DNA of 64,000 nucleotides from Strongylocentrotus purpuratus. Lineage: Eukaryota; Echinodermata; Echinoidea; Camarodonta; Strongylocentrotidae. The notes beneath the pieces were generated by a model. The model was given only the letters and a program-made list of their open reading frames with translations, did not search any database and had not been told where the DNA came from. The DNA is taken from NCBI RefSeq assembly GCF_000002235.5, contig NW_022145596.1, forward strand, positions 31,222,140-31,286,139, read 5' to 3'. This document shows positions 49,001-62,100 of this stretch, one piece after another (the stretch's first letter is position 1; each line of letters begins with the position of its first letter). The translations under genes were made by a program, and so were the position numbers.

Positions 49001-52000
49001 TTTGCCTGACTCTTCTATTCCCATATTTTTTTTGTAGAAGCATTGAAAGAAGATATTGGCTTGGTGCTTGGAGGTCCGTATGATGTCATGGCAGGCAGGC
49101 TGAAATGTGTCAAAGGTCAGAGACCCAATTATTTATTGCACCATAGGTTCTTCTACGACCCTCCAGAGTTTCAGACAGTGCTTCTAGGAGACGAGAAGAA
49201 ACAACATCACCTGGGGTACTATAGGTAATTTAGTCTCAATTTGTTGTTTGATAGTCATCTCTCTATGAAGGCCATCAAAGGTAAACAGAGAGAAACCCTC
49301 TTCAAAGTGGGGATTCTTTCAAGTTTCAATCCTTTATCATTATTACACTTTTTTTAGAAATTATATGATGTGTCCATACATGTACATGTAATTGAAAAAT
49401 CTGAAATTCTTGAGGAACAATGTGATAATATCACATTTGGGAGATTGTAAACAAAAAAATCTTCCAGAGAGCCTAGACTATATTTTGATGTTTTACTGTA
49501 TCGCTGACCATCATTTTGGATTGCACACAGCAAATGTACATTTTTGTTTTGCACAGGTTCTGCTGCCAAATATACTCAAAGCACATCATTCATTTTTATC
49601 AAAAAAATAATCTCTACACTGCGGACGGACATTTATTTTGTAATGGCCTGTTAATTCTCTAGACATTGACTCGTTCATTAGCAATGGTATAGTGATTTGC
49701 AGGATCACAAACCTACTAAAGCTTGTATGTGAATTCATTATTTAAAACTGTTTAGATCTATGTTCTAGCTGAATCTAATAAAGTCAATGTTCTCATATTC
49801 CAGGGATGAACCACAGAAAGTTCCAGTTTTTATTGCGTCAAACTCAGCTACAGAGGGCTGTACCATTACAACTCAGGGAGAGAATATCTTTGCTGCAGTG
49901 AAGTGAGTATAATTTTTTACTTCTCTTCTCACCTTTTTCTTTTTTTGGCTCCCTTTTTTTTGAGGGGGGGGGGGGGTTGAGAGGTTATGGGGGTACTTCC
50001 CTTTACTATTCCATCTGCCATTGGTATGGACCAAACATAAACTGTTGAAATATCATTTTCAAAGTCTTCTGCATGCACACCCTGGGGGGGGGGGGGATTT
50101 TTCACCAGATTAAGCTGTTAAGGAATGAAAAGAAATTCGAGAGAGACAGAATGAGAGGGAGAGGAAGAGAGACAAGACCAAAGAAATGTGAAAAGATGAC
50201 CTATTTCATGCCTTGCCACTGCACCCGTAATTTAGATCCAAGACTTATCACCACCTTCATCATTTATTAAAGTCAGTATTTTCCTTCTTACGAGGGTTTA
50301 CTGACTTTTGCGCAATGATGACAAATCCTCCCTCTACTTCTTCTTGTCTCGAGCATCCTCCTTATTTAGACCAATCGTGATGCTTTCTATCTTCACCATA
50401 TCTTCTCATGAAACCTTCAGTCTTCCTTTTCCTCTTATGCCATCCACTTTTGAATCCCACAGGTTTATCATCTAACTTTCTCAACTCATGATCCATCCAT
50501 CTCAATCCCCTTTAAATGTCCCATTTGCAGGCCAAAAAATGAAAAAGTTGAATTCCAATTGCATTTAAAAGATAGTACTAATTTAGAACTTCCCTAAAAA
50601 GGTGGGGCTTGAAAATGTCTTTAAGTGGGAAAATAATGACTATTAGTTGTTAAATCGACTTTAGGGCTATAGAGCCCAAATGTAATAGTCTTGATTTTCA
50701 GACAATTGTACCGAATGGTCATACGTTTTATGCTGCGCAAAGATTCAATCAGTTTAATCTTGGCCATCACAAGAAGTGGGTTATTGATGTAGACAAATGC
50801 TCATGTACCCTTTACAACTCTTTTCATGTATGTTATTACCAAAGAAGAAAAAAAGCCAGTCAGTCACTCAATAGTGTCTGACAGTTAAGTCTAGCAAGTA
50901 AACGGGTTTCCTTGCATAATTTGAATATGAGGACACTGCTAACGTTTAAATTTCACAGATAGGACATACATGACATATTCATAATTCCTGCCAAGTTTTA
51001 CAGAATTTGAGGTTGGCTGCAAAAGGGACAAAGTAACTTTAACACTTCCACCAGTTACTTTCAGACCCAACCTTTCCACGGTTAGAGATTTATTATTGTA
51101 TCAAGAACTTTTGCAGTCAGAGGCAAATATGTAACTCTTAAAGTGACATGGTAACATTGTTGAAGGTTGATTAAAAAATTGCTTAATTTTTGTATAAAAT
51201 GTTACTTACTATTCCTTCTACTGTACTAACCCTCTGACATGCAAAAAATCCTGAAAAAATTCTCAAACCACAAAGATATATATGGTTTTCTTTGAAGGAG
51301 TCGATGTATAACACCCTCTAACAGTGATTAATAGTAAATTCTCCCAACAATTTTTGAATTTTCCCCAACCGTTTTTCCATGGAAAAAAGACATAAAACAG
51401 GCTATAAAAAATCTGTCAACACTTAAATGTCTGGAATGGCATGTAGAGCCATTTTATTGCTTTGTGATGATTTCCATTCACCTAAAATGTAATTAAATTG
51501 TGATAATATAGTTGGGAGAATTAAGAAATCGATCAGATCAGTTTTTCCCAAGTTGTACCATGAATAATGGTCCGTTTTCCCTCAAATTTTTAGATTATCT
51601 TTAATTGTACATCTAGCATTGAAGTCACTACCTTAGCACCACTATCTCTCATCTGAACAATGTTACCAAGTCCCTTTAATCTTTGATGTGAATGTCTATT
51701 TTCTATTATTTAAAGTTGTCCTCTCTATTAAACTCTTCCACAGGTTACACATAGATAGACTGATCAAACAGACCAAGGACAAGAAGAGGTTAGAAGGTTT
51801 GAAGAAGGTGGATAAGTCTCTGACAGAGTGGGCCAAGAAATCTAACCACTCTCTGGAAGCTAAGACAAAGAACATGAAAGGTCGAGATAAGAAGGTGGTC
51901 ACTAAGACATTCCACAAGGCTGGAATCGTTGTACCCTTGGACAGTACGGGGGTCGGTTACAGGGAACTTCCAGAAACAGATGGTAATTGTCTTTTCTTAT

Positions 52001-53209
52001 TATGGAGTGTAAAATTGGTGGCAAACTTGCATTCGTTAATGTGTTTTTTTTTAATAAAAGATGTTTGAACTTGGGATTAAACAATTCAGTGAGGTTTAGG
52101 GCTCTTGGACAGGTCTACCAGAATTCAAATGTCATTCTATAACATAAGGTGGAGGTGTTGTTGTCTAGTGGTTATGTCTCGGGACTGTGGATCACATGGT
52201 TTGCAGTTCGAGTCTTGCCTCGGCACTAATGTTCTTTGGCAATCTTTATTTGCCACACAAGATCCAGGTGAGGTAAATGGGTACCTGGCAGAAATGAATT
52301 CCTTGAAATGCTAGAGCACATTTAATATTAGCCATGCTAAACCTGGGGTAATAATTGTGGAGCACTAAAAGTGGCAAGTCTGGCAGACATGAGCACTTTA
52401 CAAGAACCCACTAATGTTATTATATGTTTTGTACTGTAAGCTAGTGGAATTTCAAACCTCTCTTAAGTTGATTAAATTGAGTTGTGGATATTTTCACATC
52501 TGTTTAAGCTACTCAAAGACAACTGTTTGGAAGTTCATGCAATTGTAGTAGTTATGTTTCTTGCTGTAATATATGACCATTCTTCATGGTAACTGTCATG
52601 TTCTTACTGTAAATTACAATATGATTACATTTTATGTATTCATGAATAGCTGAATTTAGTTGATTGTCGTTACTGCAAATAACAATTTAAGACGTTTTCT
52701 CAAGATGTACAGTCAAACCTGTCTATAGCAACCACCCAGGAGAAACACAAAAAGTGTTTTTTTGTAGACAGGTGGTCTTTGTAGACAGGTTCCTTTAATA
52801 TATGTTTCAATGGGAAACCATTTTCAAGGGAAACAAAAAATGTGGTCTTTATAGACAGGTGGTCACTAAAGCACGTTTAACTGTATCTCCTTCCCCTCTG
52901 ACCCTAGGTGACTTGAAGAAGATCCTGAAGAAGATCGTTGAGAGTGAAACTGAGCAGGTGAGAGCTCGATATTCAGACAGCCTTCAGGAGATCATCACCT
53001 TGATCCAGTTTGCTAACGATGAGTGCGACTACGGCCAGGGCTACGAGCTGGGCTTAGATCTCTTCTGCTTTGGAAATGAACGTTTTCATTCGATGATCGG
53101 AATGCTTCTGTCGGTCGCCTACCAGCTTCTCGGGAGAGAAGAGTTTGGGGAAATCCTAGATGCTCACTTGAAAGAACGCGAGAAGGATAATGTTAGTAAA
53201 ATCTTATAG
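46061..53209 (+). CDS. HPF1: Histone PARylation factor 1 with N-terminal PBZ zinc finger
   Basis: Exons 46061-46186, 47140-47281, 47838-47975, 49038-49224, 49804-49902, 51744-51982 and 52908-53209 give 410 residues with consistent phases. Residues 4-29 (NLNCQYGAKCYRKSEEHLKKF, then KHP) are a PBZ finger (C-x5-C-x6-H-x5-H), which binds poly(ADP-ribose). An acidic linker follows. The HPF1 fold starts about residue 105 (MPQDFFDFWDYCK, FFYDPPEFQTVLLGD, DKKVVTKTFHKAG). GYRELPETD holds the Tyr-Arg pair known to contact PARP1, and FANDECDYG holds the Glu equivalent to human Glu284, which completes the PARP1/2 active site for serine ADP-ribosylation. HPF1 acts in the nucleus at DNA breaks. Human HPF1 (346 residues) has no PBZ finger. 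Confidence 0.95.
46204..46368. repeat. Foldback inverted repeat in HPF1 intron 1
   Basis: Arms of about 75 bases, from CAAATAATGAATG to CATTCATTATTTG, with inner arms TAACATTCTATTCAAC/GTTGAATAGAATC around a GAGGCGTCAGCCGA loop. It starts 17 bases after the exon 1 donor. Confidence 0.85.
47300..47544 (-). mobile_element. tRNA-derived SINE, family A copy 2
   Basis: Nearly identical to 28672-28918, with box A GGTGGCTCAGTCGTTAGAG, box B GTGGGTTCGAACCC, and an ATTATTATTATTATT tail at the low-coordinate end. It lies antisense in HPF1 intron 2, about 18 bases after the donor. Confidence 0.85.
48062..48645. mobile_element. GC-rich palindromic MITE with TTAA borders
   Basis: Starts TTAAGCTACAGTCCCATATA. 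A full inverted terminus ends at TTAA 48514-48517, and a second partial terminus (TATATGGGACTGGGGCTTAA) ends at 48645. The inside is built of GGTCCGGGACG/CATCCCGGACC repeats in both orientations and can fold into a long hairpin. TTAA at all three borders suggests piggyBac- or Kolobok-type mobilisation. It lies in HPF1 intron 3. Antisense and sense ORFs here are by-products of the repeat. Confidence 0.8.
52128..52440 (+). mobile_element. tRNA-derived SINE, family D
   Basis: Plus strand TTGTCTAGTGGTTATGTCTC (box A) and TTTGCAGTTCGAGTCTTG (box B), body ending AAGAACCCACTAATGTTATTATATG. It lies in HPF1 intron 6, sense orientation. Confidence 0.7.
52708..52885. mobile_element. Tc1/mariner-type MITE, copy 2
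   Basis: TACAGTCAAACCTGTCTATA at the left, TTTAACTGTA at the right, TA at each border. It shares the GTAGACAGGTGGTCTTTG core with 29692-29889. It ends 22 bases before HPF1 exon 7, next to the polypyrimidine tract. Confidence 0.8.
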
Positions 53210-53702
53210 CCCAAAATACACTTTCTTATGGGTAAGTTCATTTTGAGTGATGTCAGAGATAGCTTCAGTGAGGAAGAAGGAATCTTCAAACCATTTTGTT
53301 TCAGTTAGAATAGGCTCTTGAAGCAAGCAAAATGCAGAAGAGATGACTGGATTTTTACGTAGTGGTTCTGTTATTAGAGATTATCAAAGCTAACTTGTGA
53401 ATGGTTTATGTGAGAGAAAATATTGAGCGATTCCAACTCCAAACAAGCAGTTTTACCATTGGTTATGTGTGTCTTGACTTGCATAAGGTAGATATTGTGA
53501 AAAGTCAAGGAAGCCTCGAGCAATCTTTCTGAAGTAGGTGTCTCTCAGGTATGACCGCTTCTTCAGAATCACTGATGTACAAGCATTGTCTGCATAATTT
53601 TGGTTCAAGTTTTGCATGTTTCCAGGAGTTAAGAAAATTGGTATTAGATTCTTTTGTGCAAATACCATTTTAGAGTGAAATAATTTGTTTGTGGTATCGG
53701 GG

Positions 53703-53708
53703 AATAAA
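53703..53708 (+). promoter_or_regulatory. Candidate HPF1 polyadenylation signal
   Basis: AATAAA, about 494 bases after the HPF1 stop. It is the first such hexamer on this strand after the gene. Confidence 0.5.
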
Positions 53709-53927
53709 CCAGTTCAGAGACAGTTTCTGGTTAGGTCATTTGCATAAACTGTAAAACCCATTGAGATGACTGCTGGATGTGAGTTCATGAAAGTTATGTA
53801 ATCATTATTCCTTTATACATCAATGGCACATTCTATGGAACACAGGTGGAAAACTATTTTCAAGAGGGCAAATGGAAAGTTATTCATTAATGACCTCCAT
53901 CATTTTGGCAGTGATTATTCTAAAAAT

Positions 53928-54115
53928 CAGTGGAAAAAATACACGGGGCTCTGGGCGAATAAGCCCCTGAAATGCTAAAAAGAGCCCCCGAAAGTCATAA
54001 AAGAGCCACAAAAAAATTGCATAGAGTTCTATACCAAACAAATTAAAGAGTATTATTTTCATTCAAGCAAGCTTGAAAAGTAGCCCCCGAAATTTGTAAA
54101 GTATTTTTTTCCCTG
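53928..54115. mobile_element. hAT-type MITE, copy 2
   Basis: Starts CAGTGGAAAAAATACACGGG, ends TTTTTTTCCCTG, and is flanked by the perfect 8-bp duplication CTAAAAAT (53920-53927, 54116-54123). The inside matches 23723-23889 (e.g. GCTTGAAAAGTAGCCCCCGA). Confidence 0.88.
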
Positions 54116-54123
54116 CTAAAAAT

Positions 54124-56172
54124 GCACAAAGTAGGACTTCTCCATATGTAAAAGATATTTGGATATTTGGCAGTCACTTGGACATGAGGTATCTCCAAAC
54201 TGGTCTAGTAATAATGCCAGAAAAAAAATATAACACATACCTTTTCAAGTACCACTTCCTCTCATGTCCTATAATACCTGTGCCTTTTAAAGAACTATAA
54301 ATTGTTAATTAGCCAAAACCTATAAATGTAGAAGATTGGGATTAGAAAGAGCATCAGATGAAAGGATTATTTTACAATAGCAGTTTAAGGCAGTTATATT
54401 AAGGGCAACAAGCATGAATATCTTTTGTGGAAAGTAATATTTATTAATCAATCATGAAACTTCATTACAGTGAAAAGTTTGTTTAGAGTATGTCTATAAA
54501 AACTCTTATAAGTTTGCCCACTCAAAGAGCTTTCAATTCTATTGTGTTTAAAGAGATTGAAGGTTTAGTTCTGGGAAGAGGTGAAAAATAATTTGTGAGC
54601 GTTACCATTGTTATTATGCAAGTGTGGAAGAACATCAGATAAAACATTTTTCCTGAAAAGCATGGCTCTTCAAATGCCTTCATATTCTAAATATGGCATG
54701 TAACAACATACAAATCAGGAGAGATTTTTATGCCACATATTTATGTAGTCCCATAAACATCTTTTAGTGTATAGTGCTTGTAACTTTACCAAGACTGGGC
54801 CAAATTTCTTATCATTTTGATGATTCCAGAACCTTGCATTACACACCAATACTTATATGCTAGCTGATGACCAACCTTTTCTGATTGATTTTTACATAAT
54901 GCAATCGCATGACCAGAACTCAAATTTATCTTTAAGCCATATTTCAATGTTATGATTACTTCTAGGTTCCCCACCATCCCACAGAGTGTGTTATTATAAT
55001 GTCTACTGTACGGTATATGTATGAAGTCTTGAGAAGGCAAGATATAATTTACATAGTATGGTAACAAAAGCACAGATGGCAAAAGTACAAGGGACAATCT
55101 TAATGAAGGTAAAATGGTTTTGGATTTCTTTGTACATTTAGGCATTTGATATCCATCACAAGTATGTTAAACATAGCTCAAATAAAATTTGAAATACTTT
55201 TGTTAAGTTGTTGTTACTAAGATTTGTTTGTTATGACTGTAGCCACCAACTTCATGTTCTGCATGTAACTGGCTTCAAAGCCCCCTGATATAAGAGCTTT
55301 GGTACAATGGTCACTCCCCCCCCCCCCCTTCTACCTACTCCCACTTAATTGCCCTTTGGGAGGGTGCTTCCACCAAAGCAATATGTGTCATTATTTGTGT
55401 GGCTTTGAAAAATTGAAAATTGAGATATGCCATTCCACAAAAGTTTCATATCAAAATATGTTATTTGTTTGATTGCATAAAGTACATATATTATCAAAAT
55501 TGCATTAATAGTACATGTAAATACTAAGAAAGTGAATTTATCACTTGAGTGAGCCTAGCAGTTACTCATTTCCACTCATTAGCATAAGATGATTTGACAC
55601 ATCTCAATGACCTTTATTAGGGGAACTTCATCCAGGTTACTGTACCATTCAAATTTGTAAGTTGACCTACGGCCTAGTTCAGATATAAAGCGATGTCACA
55701 CAGAGGCCAAATATCCGGATTTTAGTTATCCTCTTTATTGCTGTCTGTCATCAACTATCTCATTAAAAATCCTCTAACGAAGCAAGAAAATTTTCCCTTG
55801 AAAGGATTTTTCAAGGGATTTTTCAAGGGATTCTTCTATGTGACACCGCCTAAAAAGTGTAATATCCTTCACATTTCTCTATCTTATAATATGCACAAGT
55901 CCTTTGTTGTGCGCAGTTGGAAACAAATGCAGCAGGGTGTTTTGAGGAGGTTTAACAGTGCCATGTCTGAACAAGCCTTTAGAATGGACAGTTTAGCATC
56001 ACTTGCACTTGAAAAAGGAAAGAACAGAGCTCTGCCAAAATTGAAAAAGTTAATCTGCTGATATTGCTAAGTTAAGGCATAACTAATATGAAGAAGGGAT
56101 GAGTAGATATCATGAAATTCTCTAGAAGAAAGGCAGGCATATCCTGTGCTAATGATTCCCAGTGAGCTAAGA
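54124..56172. other. Intergenic sequence between HPF1 and the SVEP1-like gene
   Basis: AT-rich with no supported gene; the longer ORFs at 54786-55145 and 55738-56061 show no recognisable domain. A minus-strand AATAAA at 55734-55739 could end the SVEP1-like transcript. AAGGGATTTTTC is repeated in tandem at 55800-55830. Confidence 0.5.
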
Positions 56173-59100
56173 TTAGGGCTGTGGTTCTGCTTCGATAGCT
56201 TGTGCCGAGAGACCTGTATTGATGAGAAAGAAAGAAATTAAATTAAATTCATTCATCAATAATTTTGCTCTGGAAACAGTTAAATAATCTTCCCATGATC
56301 CCATGATAAATACAATGTGGGGCATGGAGATTATATGTGTGGCATACAAAGAGTTAATTACCCAATTAAGTCTTGTAGACTTACTAGAATCAGACGAACA
56401 ATTTAAGTAACCGATTTCCTTACTTTTGCATTGTCTGACGTTGGTGGCGCCTGTGGAGGTGGTGGTAGTACCGCTAGGACATACATGGCAGGAGATTTGA
56501 CCCTGCCTATCCTGATAGAGACCCTGAGGACATGGTTTGCAGATGGGCTGGGTGGCAGGTCCGAGGTCCGATGAGTACATACCACGAGGACAATCCACTG
56601 TCAAATTTATATAGGAAAAGAATCGTGAAAGACTGAGGTGATTGTGATCAGAGAGAATTGCATGTCTACGTGGAAGACAAGAAAAATGGATTTAATTTTT
56701 ATTTTGATTACAATAATAACATAAGATTGAGAGGGGAGGAAGGGGGAGGGGGAGAAAGAGAGAGAGAGAGAGAGGAGGGGGTGGATGGAATTAAGGGATA
56801 ATTGAAAGTTGAAAATGAAAACGAGATAGAGAGAGTGATAGAAAAAGAGAGGCAAATGGATATACCAGAGTTAATAAGGGAGAAATGAAAGTTGAAAAAT
56901 GAAGAGACAGAGTGGGAGAGCAAGGGAGGGAGGAAAGAGAGAGAGAGAGAGATAGTTGGAGAAAAAGAGAGTGGTAAAGGAAGATAGTATTAAAAAGAAA
57001 GCTGCCATAAAGGAATAAATCAGTCACAGTGAATACTTTCTAATGGGGACGCACTCTTTCAGACTTAAATCAACGCTAGCTTTACATCTACCTAAGATGA
57101 ACGCATCGAAATTGACTTAAGGCACCAAAATTAAAAAGGGTTTAGATTTGGTTTTAGTATCTTTTTAATTTGTATAAAGGACTTGTGTTGATTATCGTGT
57201 TTGCATGATTGAAAGAGCTACATTGAAGATTTGTTTAGGCCTGGTCGTCAACATTTCCGTTTTGTAGGGATTTCTTTACGAGTAATAACAAAAAATATAA
57301 AGGTTTGTTCACATATATCGCGGTAAACTGTCGCAAGAAAAAAAAAATCCCATTTTAAAATATTTTTAATTTCTTATTTTTTAATTTTTTAGTGGTAAAT
57401 GAATGGCAACTGCTTGCAATAAAGGTTAAAAGGTTAATAAAGTACAGAAATGTGAATGCGGTTTTGCCGCGTCTTAACTGAATTAGGTTTATAGAGTGGT
57501 CAAGCGTGCGTCATCAAAAAACAGTTTTTAGAGTTCTCAAATTTGAACTTCATTTTCCGAAAGAGCATAAAAATAATGTCCCCATGTTGAAAACCAATTG
57601 AATGTGTTGTGTTCCCATCCGAATGAATTTATTTAAATAGGAAATCACTGTTTCTGGTTCATAATATTACGAACCAGGGCAAATTAACAGTGATTTCCTA
57701 TTGATATCTATTTATTCGGATGGTCATATCTCAGCCAACACATTCAATTGGTTTTCAACATTTGGACATCATTTGTTATGCTCTTTCAGAAAATGAAGTT
57801 CAAATTGTTAAATTCTATTAAAAAAATGTTTATGATGTCACAGCTTCGGTACACTATAGAAGTCAATCTTACTGCATGCCACCCCATCCATGGCAGGATA
57901 ACTTTTCATCTCCTTCCCGGGTGCACACGGCACTGACGTGTTCCCAACGAATGAGAATGCCGTGCAGTCTGGCGCTTTTTTCGCTGGGTCCCAACGCCCG
58001 TCCCGACCACAGATGTACGTCGGTGTAGCCAAGGGACCATCGAAGAAAAAGAAACCTGGCAAGCAGGTGGGCTGACATATCTGTCCATTGAGCCATGGTG
58101 TGCAGAAATGGTTGCCGTTCAAAGGACCATCAAGGATCCCGCAATCTTCAGAAAGAGCTGCGTTTTAATATCAGATACATAAAATAAGACTTTTTTTTAG
58201 AAATAGAAAATAGAACAAAATCGCAAAGGCTTTTACAAAACCGACTCAAGGGTAAGTTCAGTACCTTATTGTAGTGTCTATATCCTTTCATCATTATGGT
58301 ATGTTTGCACATTTCAAAGATGTAAGACAATGCTATTTGAATTGCCCAAGGATTGCTTCTTGAATATCTTTGCAATCGGGTTACAGATACATTTAGTTAA
58401 TTCACAGCCAGACCACCCATTCTCAAATAAAAATCACAATAAAAAAGACTAATTTAAATAATACGAAGAACTACAAAATTGGACTATTCTACATGTTTTA
58501 AAAAGTGAATAATTAAGTTCATCACGACTCCAAAATGCTCCGTTAATGATCGCAAGTCACCCTTATAAGTTATAACTTCCATCAGCCTTGACTTAAGGTG
58601 AAAACAATGCTGTCATTGAGGGTCCTAAAAATACAAACAATGTATACACAAGTAATATACATAATATACGTGACAGGCAATCGTAATTTAGAAACTACAG
58701 CAGAATGAAAACATTTTAATTTACTCCACAGAAATCTTTTGTATAACATCTGTTACCTGCTTTTGGGGAAATACCTGAACTGTGTAAACTTCCCATTGAG
58801 AACTATGTGTTTCTTTACTAGATACATTTGTAATTTCAATGAAAATGTGAAATTCGCATATGATATACAATATTAGGATAACTCTTGTCTTAACTTACAT
58901 TGTATAGTAACAGATGTGCTGCAAGAAGCCGTGTTACCATTGCTATCAGATGCAACATATTTTATCGTATATGTACCCAATGTGATGAGACCAGCAGGTT
59001 CCTAAGCAAACAAAGAATTACAAAACATTAGGGGAAATGATAAGAGTTATCAAACAACAATGTTTGTTGGTTTAACCATTTTACGTCTGAAGTAAAGCCC

Positions 59101-62100
59101 GGTTTGGGCTCATAATAATAACCAGGCATATTTTCATATGGTTTGAATTTTATATCAGACTTTGTAATGATTTAATTGAATAGTTCCCCCATCCCTACCC
59201 CCATCTCCTTTTTCTCTTGCTCTATCACACACACAAACACACACACGCATCAACTATTTCATATAGTTTTCTCATTTCACTATTTGTTTTCCTCTTATCC
59301 GACATCCTCCCTCTTTCTCATTCTCAGTCTGTATGTCTGTCTTTCTCTCTATCTTACACACATACGCACACCCACACACAAACGCGCACACCGCACACGC
59401 ACACTCACACACATACACACACGTGCGCTATTTCGTCTCATAAACCCACTGTATAAGCATGTAGTAAACTCACTATGGTCCTTGTAACGTTGGTGACACC
59501 CACATTGTCACTGAAGATAGGTTGTGGTACATCAAGTGACGTCACATATTGCTGTTCAGTCTTTATAGTGTGTGTCTGTGGACACTGTACTACTCTAGGT
59601 GACTCTTTGTCTGTTTGAATTAAATTTCAAGGGAAGAAAAGACGAATTTATAGTTTCCATCGTCGGGTATGCAAATGAGATATTTTTATTCGGGTCTTCT
59701 TTTTTTCTCCCTATGTGAGTGGAAGGGCGGGTTTGTTTCATTGGATGTCATGAAGCGCCAGAAGCGGGCTACACAAGGCAGTTCTTGTGCATTGTTGCAA
59801 TTTGTAATGATAAAACACGAATGTAGTTTTTTTTTCTCTTTAAATAAGCCTACTAACCATTCTTTTATATCGTTGCCTTATTTTGATAAAACTTCCGGAA
59901 AAGGTAATATTATAACTGGCGAACACACTTCTTGTCTCTTCGTTTATCAACATATAGGATTATTTTAGGGATATTATGCTAATCAAAGCTATTAGTATTT
60001 TAATTGTTTGATCATAAGTTTCACTAGATTAGATGTGGGATATGTAAGAGATTGATTGATTTTTAATTAGCCATAGCCAATTCGGCTGCTCAGGCTCATG
60101 GCCTCTGGCGACCTGATATAATCAATTTTGTAAGTTATTACAGGAGACTGACTTTTTTCCTAACAGAATGATGGAGAGGGGTAATACACCACAAACCATT
60201 GATTTCAAAGACGATACTGTAATATCAAATATGAATGAAAAATATTACCTATGACAGTCACTGTCATTGTGCAGGACACTTGAGTATTGAGGTCAATCGT
60301 GTAGGCTGTAAACGTGACCATTGTTTGACCAGCACCAAACAACTGATCAGTCAATGAATGGGTGGTATTGACCATGTCCAGAAGATGGTCGGGATCGGGA
60401 AGGTCGATGACCATCTCAGATGCACCACGTGGTAACCGGGTCGTGACGTCATCAGGACATCGTATTAGGGCATCTTGGTTGCAGATTCAATATTCAAGAT
60501 TCGTTTATCACTCACCAAAACAAAATTCAATACATAAAACGTGCATGACTGTGTATGATAAACTATGAAGAAGAAAAAGCATTTAAAAAAGGAACACATA
60601 GAGTAATAACAGTTACTCAGGGGCGGATCTAGGGGGGGTTGGCAGTCAACCCCCCCCCCCCCCCCCTTGGGCGACCAAGTGAGGAAAACAAGGGAAAAGG
60701 GGAGGGGGAGGGAAAAAAGTGGGAAAAAGAAAGAAAAAAAGTAAAACAGTAAAACGGCACGATTTGTGGAAAATCCTGGATCCACCACTGGGTCAAACCC
60801 CCCCCCCCCTTGGCAAAAAGCTAGATCCGCCCCTGTTTCTTATAAGCGTACAAAATACAAAAACTTATCAGAGCCTGGTTGGGATTAAGATTAAAGATCT
60901 CTAGATCTTGACTATTCGCCCATTGATAATAATTATAACAATGATAACAATAACAATAATAATAATAATAATAATAATTATTATTATAATAATATTAATA
61001 ATAATAGTATAGTTGTTTACTCAAGGAAGCCTCATCAGCATTAATGATGTTCTTCTGAGGCCCTATACAATTATTATTACCCCAGTAGTTGCCTGATGGG
61101 TGGTGAGTGGCACATGTGGATTTATATTTTGTCAAAATCGTTAGTCCCATGTTTGGATTCGAACCCTCAACCCTTGGACTGAGAGTCAAATGAATGAGCC
61201 ACTACACCACTATGTAACGTTAGAAATGGAATAAACGATTTAAAATCAATCTTACTTAGTATAAGTCCTTTCCGAAACATTCGAAACTACGTGAAATCAT
61301 CTTGCTTTAATTTGATCTCACCTCTTGAGCAGATGGGGGCCCTGTTCGACCACACCCCTTTCTTGTTGCACCTCAGGGTAGCACGTCCCAGCAGGTTATA
61401 CCCACTAGTACACTTGAATCGACACGTCGACCCGGATGCCATGGGCCCTTGCCGGCAAACCTCTGGCGTCGTTCTACCATGCTCTGGCGCCGAGAGCGTT
61501 GGACACTGTATCCCTGTCAGGAATAATGAGGAATACGCATATATCTTCAATTTAATTTTTGGTTGGTGGTAAAAGTGGCGTAGCGCGGAATTTTTGTTTT
61601 AATGGAAGGTGAGGAAACATTGAATCAGATGTGCAAAATATTCATGGAGAGCATGTATTTTCCAATATATTTGTTCTTCAAGCAACGTGAGAAAATCTCT
61701 GGACACTCGTATTGTTCAAAAGTTTCGCACAAGCTAGCCGTCAATAAAATATAACAAAACATCAAATTAAAAGAAGATTACCACTCTACCAACATCAATT
61801 AAAATCGAGTCTAAAACTTTCACGCTTGATTAAGAAAATAGAAAAAATCAAGTAGCCATTTATATCTTAATGAACATGTGTATATGTAAGACAGTCTCGC
61901 TCAGCAATGAAAGCAAACAATGAAAAACAATAAGGAGAATTAAGATCTGGATTTCAAACTGTAGTCTCAGGCATGCACGGTGGAGATGCCCCTACTTTCG
62001 TATTTCTTGTGATTGATTTTTTTTTCTCTTCGTTATTTTGTATTTGACTGTTCAAAATGGATATGCTTATAATCATTTGAATGGCCAGATGCCCCATTTT

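Noticed and set aside
55738..56061. 107-residue plus-strand ORF
   Set aside because: No domain, no splice support and composition like surrounding intergenic DNA.
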